In this document: piece after piece, positions 8,125-17,605 of the stretch
Position numbering within the stretch: the stretch's first letter is position 1
Layout: the number at the start of each line of letters is the position of its first letter
Assembly: GCF_004564075.1 (NCBI RefSeq)
Contig: NZ_CP038256.1
Span: 806,001-870,000, forward strand
DNA length: 64,000 nt
Direction of reading: 5' to 3'
Source of the DNA: Microbacterium sediminis
GTDB taxonomy: Bacteria > Actinomycetota > Actinomycetes > Actinomycetales > Microbacteriaceae
Program-made: the position numbers and the translations under genes
Notes under the pieces: generated by a model
What the model was told of the DNA's origin: nothing
The model's database searches: none
Seen by the model: only the letters and a program-made list of their open reading frames with translations

Positions 8125-9546
8125 ATGACCTTCGACTTCGAGCGCAAGCAGCGGATCGCGATCATCGGCGGCGGCCCCGGCGGCTACGAGGCGGCGATCG
8201 CGGGCGCGCAGCTGGGCGCAGAGGTGACGCTGATCGAGAGCACGGGCGTGGGCGGATCGGCGATCCTCACCGACGTCGTGCCGTCGAAGACGCTCATCGC
8301 CACCGCCGACGCCGCGCGGTCGATCGGCGACGCCGGCGACCTGGGCGTGCAGTTCTACGCCCGGGGCGAGAACGGCAAGCCGCTCAAGCCCGAGGTCGCC
8401 ATCAACCTGCTCGCGGTGAACAAGCGCATCCTCGCGCTGGCCGGCCAGCAGTCCGAGGACATCCGCGAGCAGCTGCTCGACGCCGGCGTGAAGATCATCT
8501 CGGGTCACGGCCGCCTCGAGGGCGACGAGGCCGTCGTCGTGTCGACCGGGCCGAAGGGCACCGACTTCGACCGGATCGAGGCCGACACGTTCGTCATCTC
8601 GGTGGGCGCCTCGCCGCGCGAGCTGCCCAGCGCCAAGCCGGACGGCGATCGCATCCTCACGTGGAAGCAGCTGTACGACCTCGAGTCGGTGCCCGAGAGC
8701 CTCATCGTCGTGGGATCGGGCGTGACGGGCGCCGAGTTCGCCTCCGCCTACATGAACCTCGGCTCGCAGGTGACCCTCGTCTCCAGCCGCGAGCAGGTGC
8801 TGCCGGGCGAGGACCCGGACGCCGCGAAGGTGCTGGAGAAGGTGTTCCGCCGCGGCGGCATGAAGCTGCTGGCCAAGTCGCGCGCCGAGAAGGTCGTCAA
8901 CACCGGCGACGGCGTCGTGGTCACGCTCTCCGACGGCTCGACCGTCGAGGGCTCGCACTGCCTCATGGCGGTGGGCGCCGTGCCGAACACGAAGGATCTC
9001 GGGCTCGAGACGGCCGGCGTGCAGCTGGCCGACTCCGGCCACATCATGGTCAACAAGGTCGGCCGCACGTCCGTGCCGAACATCTACGCGGTCGGCGACT
9101 GCACCAACCTCGTGCCGCTCGCGTCGGTGGCCGGCATGCTGGGCCGCACCGCCGTGTTCCACGCGATGGGCGACGCCGTGATCCCGTTCTCGGAGCGGCG
9201 CATCGCCTCCAACATCTTCACCAGCCCCGAGATCGCCACGGTCGGATGGACGCAGGAGGAGGGCGCGGCCGTCTACAAGCTGCCCCTCGAGGCGAACGCC
9301 CGCGCGAAGATGATGGGCGTCAAGGACGGCTTCGTGAAGCTGTTCGCGCGCGAGTCGTCGGGCACGATCATCGGCGGCGTCGTGGTGGCGCCGAAGGCGA
9401 GCGAGCTGATCTTCCCGATCGCGATCGCGGTCGAGCGCCGCCTGACGGTGGATCAGCTGGGCCGCGTGTTCGCGGCGTACCCGTCGCTGACGACGTCGAT
9501 CACCGACGCCGCCCGCGCGATGCACGGCGTCGACCTGCGCTCCTGA
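8125..9546 (+). CDS. lpdA: NAD(P)H-quinone dehydrogenase, LpdA type (flavoprotein disulfide reductase family)
   Basis: This is a 473-residue FAD- and NAD(P)H-binding protein of the lipoamide-dehydrogenase superfamily. The FAD motif GGGPGGYEAA is near residue 13, the NAD(P) motif VGSGVTGAEFAS near 200 and the second FAD motif YAVGDCTN near 320. The redox-active CxxxxC pair is absent (the region reads VGGSAILTDVVPSK) and the C-terminal catalytic His-Glu motif is replaced by AAYPSLTTSITDA. It therefore cannot act as a pyruvate-dehydrogenase E3 and matches mycobacterial LpdA (Rv3303c), a quinone reductase linked to oxidative stress. The ATG at 8125 is chosen for its -10 spacing and for the loss of family similarity upstream. 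Confidence 0.88.
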   Translation: MTFDFERKQRIAIIGGGPGGYEAAIAGAQLGAEVTLIESTGVGGSAILTDVVPSKTLIATADAARSIGDAGDLGVQFYARGENGKPLKPEVAINLLAVNKRILALAGQQSEDIREQLLDAGVKIISGHGRLEGDEAVVVSTGPKGTDFDRIEADTFVISVGASPRELPSAKPDGDRILTWKQLYDLESVPESLIVVGSGVTGAEFASAYMNLGSQVTLVSSREQVLPGEDPDAAKVLEKVFRRGGMKLLAKSRAEKVVNTGDGVVVTLSDGSTVEGSHCLMAVGAVPNTKDLGLETAGVQLADSGHIMVNKVGRTSVPNIYAVGDCTNLVPLASVAGMLGRTAVFHAMGDAVIPFSERRIASNIFTSPEIATVGWTQEEGAAVYKLPLEANARAKMMGVKDGFVKLFARESSGTIIGGVVVAPKASELIFPIAIAVERRLTVDQLGRVFAAYPSLTTSITDAARAMHGVDLRS

Positions 9547-9553
9547 CGCGGGC

Positions 9554-9579
9554 CCCGCTCACGCGCCCGCGTGAGCGGG
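9554..9579. terminator. Hairpin terminator after lpdA
   Basis: CCCGCTCACGCG and CGCGTGAGCGGG form a perfect 12-bp stem with a two-base loop, starting 8 bp after the lpdA stop codon. No strong U-tract follows. Confidence 0.65.
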
Positions 9580-9586
9580 TTGCGAT

Positions 9587-9689
9587 GGTCGCTTCCGCTC
9601 CGGCGCTTCGCGCCTGCGTTCAGCAACCGATCCGTGCAACCCCTCGGTTGCTGAACGGAGCGAGCGAAGCGAGCGCAGCTGAAGCGACC
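9587..9689. repeat. Dispersed palindromic repeat, family B, full copy
   Basis: Two arms of 43-45 bp (9587-9629 and 9645-9689) are inverted copies with scattered mismatches; each runs from GGTCGCTTC to GTTCAGCAACCG. The element fills the gap between the convergent lpdA and biotin carboxylase genes, where it may act as a two-way terminator. A related half-element lies at 13979-14021. Confidence 0.7.
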
Positions 9690-9713
9690 ACCGAATCCCC
9701 GCGCGGGGAGGGG

Positions 9714-11486
9714 TCAGACGATCTGCAGGAGCTGGTGGCCGGCGGGGACCGTGGCGCCCGGCGTCGCGTCGACGGCCGAGATGACGCCGTCCTTGTGCGC
9801 CTGCAGCGGCTGCTCCATCTTCATCGCCTCGAGCACGACCACGAGGTCGCCCTTCACGACCGACTGGCCCTCCTCGACGGCGACCTTGACGACCGTGGCC
9901 TGCATGGGCGACTTCACGGCGTCGCCCGAGGCACCGCTCGTGACGGTCGCGGTGTGCGAGCGGCGCGACGGGGGAGCCACCGCGGGCCGTCCGGCCGACG
10001 CGGGCGCCGCGAGGCGGTCGGGCAGGCTCACCTCGAGGCGCTTTCCGGCGACCTCGACGACCACGGTGTGGCGGCCGACGGGCGCGGGCAGCGGCTCGGG
10101 CTCGCCGTCCCAGGCCGGGATGTCGTTATCGAACTCGGTCTCGATCCAGCGCGTGTACACGCCGAACCGGCCGTCCTCGGCGGTGAAGGCGGGCTCGCGC
10201 ACCACCTTGCGGTGGAAGGGGAGCACGGTGGGCAGGCCGGCGATCTCGAACTCGTCGAGCGCGCGGCGGGCGCGCTCGAGCGCCTCGGCGCGATCCTTGC
10301 CGGTCACGATGATCTTCGCCAGCAGCGAGTCGAAGGCGCCGCTGACGGTGTCGCCGGCGGTCACGCCCGAGTCGAGGCGGATGCCGGGGCCGCCGAACGT
10401 CTTGAACACGTGGATCGGACCGGGCTGGGGCAGGAAGCCGCGGCCGGGGTCCTCGCCGTTGAGGCGGAACTCGATCGAGTGGCCGGTCGGCGCGGGGTCG
10501 TCGTAGTCGATCGTGCCGCCCGCGGCGATGCGGAACTGCTCGCGGACCAGATCGATGCCCGTGACCTCCTCGGAGACGGGGTGCTCGACCTGCAGGCGGG
10601 TGTTGACCTCGAGGAACGAGATCGTGCCGTCGGCGCCGATGAGGAACTCGCAGGTGCCGGCGCCGGTGTAGCCGACCTCGCGCAGGATCGCCTTGGACGC
10701 CTCGTAGAGGATGCGGTTCTGCTCCTCGGTGAGGAACGGCGCGGGCGCCTCCTCGACGAGCTTCTGGTGGCGGCGCTGCAGCGAGCAGTCGCGCGTGGAG
10801 ATGACGACGACGTTGCCCTCGGCGTCGGCGAGGCACTGGGTCTCGACGTGGCGCGGCTTGTCGAGGTACTTCTCGACGAAGCACTCGCCCCGACCGAACG
10901 CGGCGATGGCCTCGCGGGTGGCCGACTCGAACAGCTCGGGGATCTCGTCGAGCTCGCGCGCGACCTTGAGGCCGCGACCGCCGCCGCCGTAGGCGGCCTT
11001 GATCGCGATCGGCAGGCCGACCTCGCGGGCGAAGGCGACGACCTCCTCGGCGGTGTCGACGGGACCGGGGGTGCCGGGGGCGAGCGGGGCGCCGACCTTC
11101 TCGGCCACGTGGCGGGCGGTGACCTTGTCGCCGAGCGCCTCGATCGCCTCGGGCGACGGGCCGATCCAGACGAGCCCGGCGCCGATGACCGCACGGGCGA
11201 ACTCGGCGTTCTCGGCGAGGAAGCCGTAGCCGGGGTGGACCGCGTCGGCGCCCGAGCGGCGGGCGACGGCGAGGATCTTGTCGATGCGCAGGTACGTCTC
11301 GGCGCTCGTCTCGCCGCCGAGCGCGTAGGCCTCGTCGGCGAGCTTGGCGTGCAGGGCGTCGCGGTCCTGATCGGCGTACACGGCGACCGATCCGAGACCG
11401 GCGTCGCGCGCGGCGCGGATGATGCGGACGGCGATCTCGCCGCGGTTGGCGATGAGGACCTTGCGGAGCGCACGGGGGTCGGACAT
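9714..11486 (-). CDS. Acyl-CoA carboxylase alpha subunit (biotin carboxylase + BCCP)
   Basis: The enzyme carboxylates biotin with ATP and bicarbonate and carries it to a carboxyltransferase beta subunit, giving malonyl- or methylmalonyl-CoA for lipid synthesis. The biotin carboxylase part (residues 1-450) has the ATP-grasp loop GGGGRGLK, the [14 protein letters not shown] catalytic region and RFRL-type FRLNGEDP. After a linker, the C-terminal BCCP domain carries biotinylated Lys556 in EAMKMEQ. The length of 590 aa matches actinobacterial AccA3/AccBC (Rv3285 type). No beta subunit is in the window. The ATG lies 7 nt after a TAGGCT -10 box. Confidence 0.95.
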   Translation of the reverse strand: MSDPRALRKVLIANRGEIAVRIIRAARDAGLGSVAVYADQDRDALHAKLADEAYALGGETSAETYLRIDKILAVARRSGADAVHPGYGFLAENAEFARAVIGAGLVWIGPSPEAIEALGDKVTARHVAEKVGAPLAPGTPGPVDTAEEVVAFAREVGLPIAIKAAYGGGGRGLKVARELDEIPELFESATREAIAAFGRGECFVEKYLDKPRHVETQCLADAEGNVVVISTRDCSLQRRHQKLVEEAPAPFLTEEQNRILYEASKAILREVGYTGAGTCEFLIGADGTISFLEVNTRLQVEHPVSEEVTGIDLVREQFRIAAGGTIDYDDPAPTGHSIEFRLNGEDPGRGFLPQPGPIHVFKTFGGPGIRLDSGVTAGDTVSGAFDSLLAKIIVTGKDRAEALERARRALDEFEIAGLPTVLPFHRKVVREPAFTAEDGRFGVYTRWIETEFDNDIPAWDGEPEPLPAPVGRHTVVVEVAGKRLEVSLPDRLAAPASAGRPAVAPPSRRSHTATVTSGASGDAVKSPMQATVVKVAVEEGQSVVKGDLVVVLEAMKMEQPLQAHKDGVISAVDATPGATVPAGHQLLQIV

Positions 11487-11493
11487 GGATTTC

Positions 11494-11499
11494 AGCCTA
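11494..11499 (-). promoter_or_regulatory. -10 box of acyl-CoA carboxylase gene, leaderless
   Basis: TAGGCT on the minus strand lies 7 nt before the ATG. Confidence 0.55.
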
Positions 11500-11564
11500 G
11501 TTTTGGCCGGCCGCGCGGGTTTGAGTGACTCCTACAGCAAACCCCGTGTTTCGTGTCGTGATGT

Positions 11565-12209
11565 CTACGACGCCCGGTTCCAGAGCGAGGTCCACTCCAC
11601 GCCCAGCTCGCGGACCAGGCGGCGCAGGGTCGAGAGCGACATGCCGACCACGGTCGACGGGTCGCCCTCCACGCGCTCGATGAACGCGCCGCCGAGGCTG
11701 TCCACCGTGAACGCGCCCGCGACCTGCAGCGGCTCGCCCGTGCCGACGTAGGCCGCGATCTCGGCGTCGGTGACGTCGGCGGCGAAGCTCACGGCGGCCT
11801 CGGCGACGGCGTGCGCCTCGCGCGGCTCCCGGCCCGGCGTCACCCGGACGACGCTGTGCCCGGAGTGCAGCACCCCGGTGCGCCCGCGCATGGCCCGCCA
11901 CCGCTCGGTGGCCTTCTCGGCGGTGTAGGGCTTGCCGTAGATCACGCCGTCGAGCTCGAACATCGAGTCGCCGCCGATGACGACGCCGTCGAAGCCCTCC
12001 TCGGCGAGGCGGGTCGCCACGTCCCGCGCCTTCAGCCGCGCGAGCACGAGCACGTGCTCCGCCGGGGGCAGCGTGCGCCCCTCGGCGGCCTCGATCGCGG
12101 CGATCTCGGCCTCCTCGTCCACGCCGGGCGACGCGAGCCGGGGCTCGATGCCCACCTGGCGCAGGAGCATGAGGCGGGCGGGGGACGTCGAGGCGAGGCA
12201 GACCTGCAT
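11565..12209 (-). CDS. maf: Maf family nucleotide pyrophosphatase
   Basis: Maf proteins hydrolyse non-canonical or modified nucleoside triphosphates (dTTP/UTP type or m7GTP type) to the monophosphate. The 214-residue protein has the N-terminal [14 protein letters not shown] motif (residues 5-18), [10 protein letters not shown] and GKPYTAEKA, all standard for the family. A longer in-frame reading exists upstream, but the ATG at 12209 begins the conserved domain and lies 6 nt after a TACCGT -10 box. It is divergent from argS with 67 bp between the two start codons, and downstream of it lies the acyl-CoA carboxylase gene on the same strand. Confidence 0.9.
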   Translation of the reverse strand: MQVCLASTSPARLMLLRQVGIEPRLASPGVDEEAEIAAIEAAEGRTLPPAEHVLVLARLKARDVATRLAEEGFDGVVIGGDSMFELDGVIYGKPYTAEKATERWRAMRGRTGVLHSGHSVVRVTPGREPREAHAVAEAAVSFAADVTDAEIAAYVGTGEPLQVAGAFTVDSLGGAFIERVEGDPSTVVGMSLSTLRRLVRELGVEWTSLWNRAS

Positions 12210-12215
12210 GCCACC

Positions 12216-12221
12216 ACGGTA
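12216..12221 (-). promoter_or_regulatory. -10 box of maf, leaderless
   Basis: TACCGT on the minus strand lies 6 nt before the maf ATG. Confidence 0.5.
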
Positions 12222-12262
12222 TCGAGCGCCGCCGCTCGGCATTTGCCCGAGCGGCCCACAAC

Positions 12263-12268
12263 TAGACT
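12263..12268 (+). promoter_or_regulatory. -10 box of argS, leaderless
   Basis: TAGACT lies 8 nt before the argS ATG. No Shine-Dalgarno-like sequence lies between them. Confidence 0.55.
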
Positions 12269-12276
12269 GGGCCCCT

Positions 12277-13941
12277 ATGAATCCCGAAGCCCTTGCCGCC
12301 GCTCTGCTCGCCGTCCTGACGCCGATCGCCGAGCGACGCCGACCGGGCGAGGACCTCGGGATCACGACCGCCGACCTCACGTTCGAGCGCCCGCGCAACC
12401 GCGACCACGGCGACTGGGCGAGCAACGCGGCGATGAAGTTCGCCAAGCCGCTCGGCACCAACCCGCGCGAGCTCGCGCAGGAGATCGCCGAGGGCCTCGC
12501 CGCCGTCGATGGCGTCGCGGGCGTGGAGGTCGCCGGACCGGGCTTCATCAACATCCGTCTCGACGCCGCCGCGGCCGGCGCGCTGGCGAAGACGATCGTC
12601 GAGGCCGGCGACGCCTACGGGCACGGCACCGCCTTCGCGGGCCAGAAGATCAACCTCGAGTTCGTCTCGGCCAACCCCACCGGCCCGATCCACCTCGGCG
12701 GCACCCGCTGGGCCGCGGTGGGCGACTCGCTCGCGCGCCTGCTCGCGGCGCAGGGCGGCGACGTCACGCGCGAGTACTACTTCAACGACCACGGCGCACA
12801 GATCGACCGCTTCGCCCGCAGCCTCGTGGCCGCCTACCAGGGCGCCGAGACGCCCGAGGACGGCTACGGCGGGGCCTACATCGGCGAGATCGCCCAGCGC
12901 GTCGTCGCCGCCTACGACGGCGACCTGAGCACGCTGGCCCCCGACGAGCTGCAGGAGACGTTCCGCCGGATCGGCGTGGACTTCATGTTCGCCGACATCA
13001 AGCAGAGCCTGCACGAGTTCGGCGTCGACTTCGACGTGTACTTCCACGAGAACGACCTGCACACCTCGGGTGCCGTCTCGCGCGCCGTCGAGCGCCTGCG
13101 CGAGCTGGGCCGGATCTTCGAGCAGGACGGCGCCGTGTGGCTGCGCACCACCGACTACGGCGACGACAAGGACCGCGTCGTCATCAAGTCGGACGGCAAC
13201 CCGGCCTACATCTCGGGTGACCTGGCGTACTACCTGAACAAGCGCGAGCGCGGCTTCGACCGCTGCATCATCATGCTCGGTGCCGATCACCACGGCTACG
13301 TGCAGCGCCTCATGGCCATGTGCGCGGCGTTCGGCGACGAGCCGGGCGTGAACCTGCAGATCCTCATCGGCCAGATGGTCAACCTCGTGCGCGAGGGCCA
13401 GCCCGTGCGCATGTCGAAGCGCGCCGGCACCGTCGTGACGCTCGAGGACCTCGTCGAGATCGTCGGCGTCGACGCCGCCCGCTACTCGCTGGTGCGCAGC
13501 TCGACCGATTCGAACCTCGACATCGACCTCGACGTGCTGCAGAAGCGCACCAACGACAACCCGGTGTTCTACGTGCAGTACGCCCACGCGCGCACCCACA
13601 ACGTCGCGCGCAACGCGGTCGATGCGGGCGTCACCCGCGACACCTTCGCGCCCGAGCTGCTCACGCACGAGACCGAGGCCGCGCTGCTCGGCGCGCTGCA
13701 GGAGTTCCCGCGCATCGTGGCCTTCGCCGCCGACCAGCGCGAGCCGCACCGCGTGGCCCGCTACCTCGAGGAGATCGCCGGCCTGTACCACCGCTGGTAC
13801 GACAACTGCCGCGTCACGCCCAAGGGCGACGAGCCGATCGAGCCGGTGCACGGCACGCGCCTGTGGCTGAACGACGCCACCGGCCAGGTGCTGCGCAACG
13901 GCCTCGGCCTGCTGGGAGTGAGCGCCCCCGAGCGCATGTGA
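12277..13941 (+). CDS. argS: Arginine-tRNA ligase
   Basis: Class I aminoacyl-tRNA synthetase that charges tRNA-Arg. The 554-residue protein has the N-terminal additional domain (residues 1-100), the HIGH-type motif in [15 protein letters not shown] (around 135), the KMSKS-type motif RMSKRAGT (around 375) and a C-terminal DALR anticodon-binding domain ending LGVSAPERM. In-frame codons upstream are open, but the ATG at 12277 matches the usual family start and sits 8 nt after a TAGACT box. It opens the argS-lysA-hom-thrB-rho-prfA block conserved in Actinobacteria. Confidence 0.96.
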   Translation: MNPEALAAALLAVLTPIAERRRPGEDLGITTADLTFERPRNRDHGDWASNAAMKFAKPLGTNPRELAQEIAEGLAAVDGVAGVEVAGPGFINIRLDAAAAGALAKTIVEAGDAYGHGTAFAGQKINLEFVSANPTGPIHLGGTRWAAVGDSLARLLAAQGGDVTREYYFNDHGAQIDRFARSLVAAYQGAETPEDGYGGAYIGEIAQRVVAAYDGDLSTLAPDELQETFRRIGVDFMFADIKQSLHEFGVDFDVYFHENDLHTSGAVSRAVERLRELGRIFEQDGAVWLRTTDYGDDKDRVVIKSDGNPAYISGDLAYYLNKRERGFDRCIIMLGADHHGYVQRLMAMCAAFGDEPGVNLQILIGQMVNLVREGQPVRMSKRAGTVVTLEDLVEIVGVDAARYSLVRSSTDSNLDIDLDVLQKRTNDNPVFYVQYAHARTHNVARNAVDAGVTRDTFAPELLTHETEAALLGALQEFPRIVAFAADQREPHRVARYLEEIAGLYHRWYDNCRVTPKGDEPIEPVHGTRLWLNDATGQVLRNGLGLLGVSAPERM

Positions 13942-13962
13942 GCGCCGCGGCCAGCCACGGCG

Positions 13963-14028
13963 AGCCCCAGGTTGCGCTGGTCGCTTCAGCTGCGTTCGCT
14001 GCCGCTCACGTCGTTCAGCGATGGGGCT
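13963..14028. repeat. Dispersed repeat, family B, half copy in stem-loop
   Basis: The core GGTCGCTTCAGCTGCG to GTTCAGCGA (13979-14021) matches one arm of the element at 9587-9689. Here it is enclosed by short inverted arms AGCCCCA and TGGGGCT. It lies just after the argS stop codon and may act as a transcript end. Confidence 0.5.
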
Positions 14029-14071
14029 GACCTTCCCACCCACCGAAAGCCGCCCAGCTCGGCGTGAGAGC

Positions 14072-14842
14072 ATGCCGCGTATGAGGAAGCGTCGGGGATG
14101 GATCGCGCTCGCGGTCGTCGTCGTGCTGCTGGCCGGAGCCTTCGCGGGCGGCGAGGCGATCGCGCGCTCGGTGATCCGTGACCGCGTGGAGCAGGCCGTG
14201 CGCGACGCGGGGATCGAGGCGTCGGCGCCGATCGACATCGGGATCCCCGGCCTCGTGCTGCCGCAGCTGATGGGCGGCCGGATCGGCGAGGCGACCGCGT
14301 CGGCGCGGGGCGTGACGGTGGAGGGCATCACCGCCGACGTGACGCTCGACGTGCGGGGCCTCGATGTGCGCACCACGGCGGCCGAGAGCATCGCCGCCGA
14401 GGCCAGCCTCGACGCGGGCGCGCTGCAGGCGCTGCTCGGCCGCGCGAGCGCGGGGTCGGTGTGGCACGAGCTCGGCGACGCCGCGCGCGTGCGCATCGCC
14501 GAGCCGCACGTCGAGGTCTCCGGCGAGCTGCCCGTGCTCGGCCTCCCGCTGCCGCTCGAGCTCGCCCTCGACGCCTCTGCCGACGACGGCCGGCTCCTGC
14601 TCGCGCCGCAGCGGCTCACGCTCGGCGACTGGAGCATCGACCGCGAGGCGCTCGACGCGCTGCCGCCCGGGGCGCCCGCCTCGCTGTCGCAGCCGATCCC
14701 GGTGTGCCTCGAGGAGGCGCTGCCGCGGGGCGTGGCCCTCGACGCCGTGCGCGTGCACGGCTCCCGCCTGCTCGCCGGATTCCGGATCGACGGCGCGATC
14801 CTGAACGATCCGTCGTTGCGGCAGCCGGGCGACTGCGCATAG
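14072..14842 (+). CDS. DUF2993 (LmeA-like) membrane-anchored protein
   Basis: This 256-residue protein has one N-terminal membrane helix (residues about 11-30, IALAVVVVLLAGAFAGGEA) after basic residues, followed by an extracytoplasmic domain of the DUF2993 family. Mycobacterial members such as LmeA bind phosphoinositides and help build the cell envelope. The domain carries repeated short beta-rich stretches (DIGIPGLVLPQLMGG, VSGELPVLGLPLPLEL). Two start codons are possible, ATG at 14072 and ATG at 14081. No clear ribosome site favours either; a GAGCAT stretch lies 7 nt before the second. It stands between argS and lysA. Substrate and exact role are unknown. Confidence 0.78.
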   Translation: MPRMRKRRGWIALAVVVVLLAGAFAGGEAIARSVIRDRVEQAVRDAGIEASAPIDIGIPGLVLPQLMGGRIGEATASARGVTVEGITADVTLDVRGLDVRTTAAESIAAEASLDAGALQALLGRASAGSVWHELGDAARVRIAEPHVEVSGELPVLGLPLPLELALDASADDGRLLLAPQRLTLGDWSIDREALDALPPGAPASLSQPIPVCLEEALPRGVALDAVRVHGSRLLAGFRIDGAILNDPSLRQPGDCA

Positions 14843-14879
14843 CGCCCAACGGACGACATGGCGCCCGCCGCCCTCGACT

Positions 14880-14885
14880 TAGACT
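14880..14885 (+). promoter_or_regulatory. -10 box of lysA, leaderless
   Basis: TAGACT lies 6 nt before the GTG start of lysA and supports that GTG as the true start. Confidence 0.6.
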
Positions 14886-14891
14886 CATCGG

Positions 14892-16310
14892 GTGTCCTCC
14901 CACAGCCCCGCCGGGGCGGTCGTGCCCGAGTGGCTCGCCGTGCCGGACGATCCCAATGACCTCGTCGAGCCCGTCTGGCCCGCCGGCGCCGCGCGCGACC
15001 CGCGGGGCGTCCTGACGCTCGGCGGCATTCCCGCCACCGAGCTGCGCGAGCGGTTCGGCACGCCCCTGTACGTGGTCGACGAGGACGCCGTGCGCGCCCG
15101 CGCCCGCGAGGTGCTCGCCGCCTTCCGCGAGGCCACCGCCCGGCACGGCGCGCGCGCCCGCGTCTATTACGCCGGCAAGGCGTTCCTCAGCACCGAGATC
15201 GTGCGATGGGTGCGCGAGGAGGGCCTCGCCGTCGACGTGGCGACCGGGGGAGAGCTCGCGATCGCGCTCGCCGCGGGCGCCGATCCGTTCCACCTCGGCA
15301 TGCACGGCAACAACAAGTCGATGGCCGAGCTGGAGCAGGCGGTGTCGGTCGGCATCGGATCGGTCGTCCTCGACAGCGCGATCGAGATCGAGCGGCTCGC
15401 CGCGATCGCCGAGCGCCGCGGGGTCGTGCAGCGGGTGCTCGTGCGCGTCAACAGCGGCGTGCACGCCGAGACCCACGACTTCCTCGCCACCGCCCACGAG
15501 GACCAGAAGTTCGGATTCCCGCTGCAACAGGCGCCCGAGATCGTGGCGCGCATCCGCGAGCTGCCGTCGCTGGAGTTCATGGGCCTGCACTGCCACATCG
15601 GCTCGCAGATCTTCGGCACCGCGGGCTTCGCCGAGTCGGCCGCCCGCGTGATCGAGGTGCACGCCGAGCTGCTGCGCGGCGGCGACGTGCCGGTGCTCAA
15701 CCTCGGCGGCGGCTTCGGCATCGCCTACACCCGCGTCGACGACCCCACCCCGATCGCCGAGCTGGCCGACGGCATCGTCGACGCCGTCGCGGGCGAGTGC
15801 GCGGCGCGCGGGATCCCCGTGCCGAACCTCGCCTTCGAGCCCGGCCGCACGATCGTCGGCCGGGCCGGCGTGACCCTGTACGAGGTCGGCACCGTCAAGC
15901 CGGTGCAGGCGACCGCGGCCGTCACCCGGCTCTACGTGAGCGTCGACGGCGGCATGAGCGACAACGCACGCCCCGCGCTGTACGGCGCCGACTTCTCGGC
16001 CCGGATCGCCTCGCGCACGAGCGACGCCCCGCCGGCCCTCGCCCGGGTCGTCGGGCGCCACTGCGAGTCGGGCGACATCGTCGTCGACGCCGAGTACCTG
16101 CCCGCCGACGTCGCCCCGGGCGACCTGCTCGCCGTGCCGGCGACCGGCGCCTACTGCCACTCCCTCTCCAGCAACTACAACGCCGTTCCCCGTCCGCCCG
16201 TCGTGGCGCTTCGTCAGGGCACCGCGCGCGTCATCGTGCGCGGCGAGACGATCGACGATCTGCTCGCCCGTGACATGGGCGTCGCGGCACCGAATGAGGT
16301 CACCGAATGA
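14892..16310 (+). CDS. lysA: Diaminopimelate decarboxylase
   Basis: This PLP enzyme converts meso-diaminopimelate to L-lysine, the last step of lysine synthesis. The 472-residue alanine-racemase-fold protein has the PLP lysine Lys96 in YAGKAFLS, the glycine-rich phosphate site LGGGFGIAY, EPGRTIVG, and the catalytic cysteine region HCESGDIV. The GTG start is fixed by a TAGACT box 6 nt upstream. The stop codon overlaps the hom ATG (ATGA), so lysA-hom-thrB form a coupled operon that links both products of aspartate semialdehyde. Confidence 0.95.
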   Translation: MSSHSPAGAVVPEWLAVPDDPNDLVEPVWPAGAARDPRGVLTLGGIPATELRERFGTPLYVVDEDAVRARAREVLAAFREATARHGARARVYYAGKAFLSTEIVRWVREEGLAVDVATGGELAIALAAGADPFHLGMHGNNKSMAELEQAVSVGIGSVVLDSAIEIERLAAIAERRGVVQRVLVRVNSGVHAETHDFLATAHEDQKFGFPLQQAPEIVARIRELPSLEFMGLHCHIGSQIFGTAGFAESAARVIEVHAELLRGGDVPVLNLGGGFGIAYTRVDDPTPIAELADGIVDAVAGECAARGIPVPNLAFEPGRTIVGRAGVTLYEVGTVKPVQATAAVTRLYVSVDGGMSDNARPALYGADFSARIASRTSDAPPALARVVGRHCESGDIVVDAEYLPADVAPGDLLAVPATGAYCHSLSSNYNAVPRPPVVALRQGTARVIVRGETIDDLLARDMGVAAPNEVTE

Positions 16311-17605
16311 TCGAACACCGCAAGCTCCGGGTCGCCCTGCTGGGGGCCGGGTCCGTCGGATCGCAGGTGGCGAACCTGCTGCTCACCCACCGCGAGGAGC
16401 TCGCCGAGCGCTCCGGCGCCGAGCTCGAGCTCGCGGGCATCGCCGTCCGCGACGTCGACGCCCCGCGCGATGTCGAGCTGCCGCGCGAGCTGCTCACCAC
16501 CGACGCCGAGAGCCTCATCGTGGGAAGCGACATCGTCATCGAGCTCATGGGCGGCATCGAGCCGGCCCGCTCGTACGTGCTCGCGGCGCTGACCTCCGGC
16601 GCCGACGTGGTCACGGGCAACAAGGCCCTGCTCGCCACCCACGGCGCCGAGATCTTCGACGCCGCCGATCAGGTGGGCGCGTCGGTGTCGTATGAGGCGG
16701 CCGTCGCGGCGGCGATCCCGATCATCCGCCCGCTCAAGGACTCGCTCGCGGGCGACCGGATCCAGCGCATCTTCGGCATCGTCAACGGCAGCACCAACTT
16801 CATCCTCGACAAGATGGATCGCGAGGGCCTCAGCGCCCAGGAGGCGCAGCAGCTGGCCACGGACCTCGGCTATCTCGAGGCCGACCCCACGCTCGATCTC
16901 GAGGGCTACGACGCGGCGCAGAAGGCCGCGATCCTCGCGAGCCTGGCCTTCCACACGAAGATCTCCATGGACGACGTGCACCGCGAGGGCATCTCGAACG
17001 TCACCGCCGAGATGATCGAGGGCGCGCGCAAGGCCGGCTCCGTCGTCAAGCTGCTGGCGATCTGCGAGCGCCTCGAGGAGGACGGCGAGGAGTCGATCTC
17101 GGTCCGCGTGTACCCGGCCCTCATCGGCCGCGACCACCCGCTCGCGAGCGTGCACGGCGGCAACAACGCCGTGTTCGTCGAGGCGGCGGCGGCCGGGCCC
17201 CTCATGTTCTACGGCGCCGGCGCGGGCGGCGTGCAGACCGCATCGGCCGTGCTCGGCGACGTCGTCTCCGCGGCCCGGCGGCACATCGCCGGGGGCGTCG
17301 GCGTGGGGGAGTCGCCCCGCATGAGCCTGCCGACGTCGCCGATCGGACGCATCCTCACCCGCTACCAGGTGCGGCTCGAGGTCGCCGACGAGCCCGGCGT
17401 GCTCGCCACGATCGCGGGGCTGTTCGCCGACGGCGGCGTCTCGGTGGCCACGGTCGACCAGACGCAGGGCGACGAGGGGCAGGCCATGCTCGTCATCGGC
17501 ACGCACCGGGCGCGCGAGCAGGCGCTCAGCGACATCGTCGCGCGCCTGGCCGCCAGCGACGCCGTCGAGCGCGTGGCCTCGGTGCTGCGCATGGAGGGCG
17601 AGTGA
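16307..17605 (+). CDS. hom: Homoserine dehydrogenase
   Basis: The enzyme reduces aspartate semialdehyde to homoserine with NAD(P)H, on the way to threonine and methionine. The 432-residue protein has an N-terminal Rossmann domain (LLGAGSVGSQVANLL, residues 9-23), the central catalytic domain (GIVNGSTNFIL and DLEGYDAAQKAAILA), and a C-terminal ACT domain (about 350-430, RLEVADEPGVLATIAGLF), the usual site of threonine feedback control. It overlaps lysA by 4 bp upstream and thrB by 4 bp downstream. Confidence 0.96.
   Translation: MIEHRKLRVALLGAGSVGSQVANLLLTHREELAERSGAELELAGIAVRDVDAPRDVELPRELLTTDAESLIVGSDIVIELMGGIEPARSYVLAALTSGADVVTGNKALLATHGAEIFDAADQVGASVSYEAAVAAAIPIIRPLKDSLAGDRIQRIFGIVNGSTNFILDKMDREGLSAQEAQQLATDLGYLEADPTLDLEGYDAAQKAAILASLAFHTKISMDDVHREGISNVTAEMIEGARKAGSVVKLLAICERLEEDGEESISVRVYPALIGRDHPLASVHGGNNAVFVEAAAAGPLMFYGAGAGGVQTASAVLGDVVSAARRHIAGGVGVGESPRMSLPTSPIGRILTRYQVRLEVADEPGVLATIAGLFADGGVSVATVDQTQGDEGQAMLVIGTHRAREQALSDIVARLAASDAVERVASVLRMEGE

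Noticed and set aside
8125..9546. E3 subunit of pyruvate dehydrogenase
   Set aside because: The CxxxxC redox pair and the C-terminal His-Glu motif are both absent.
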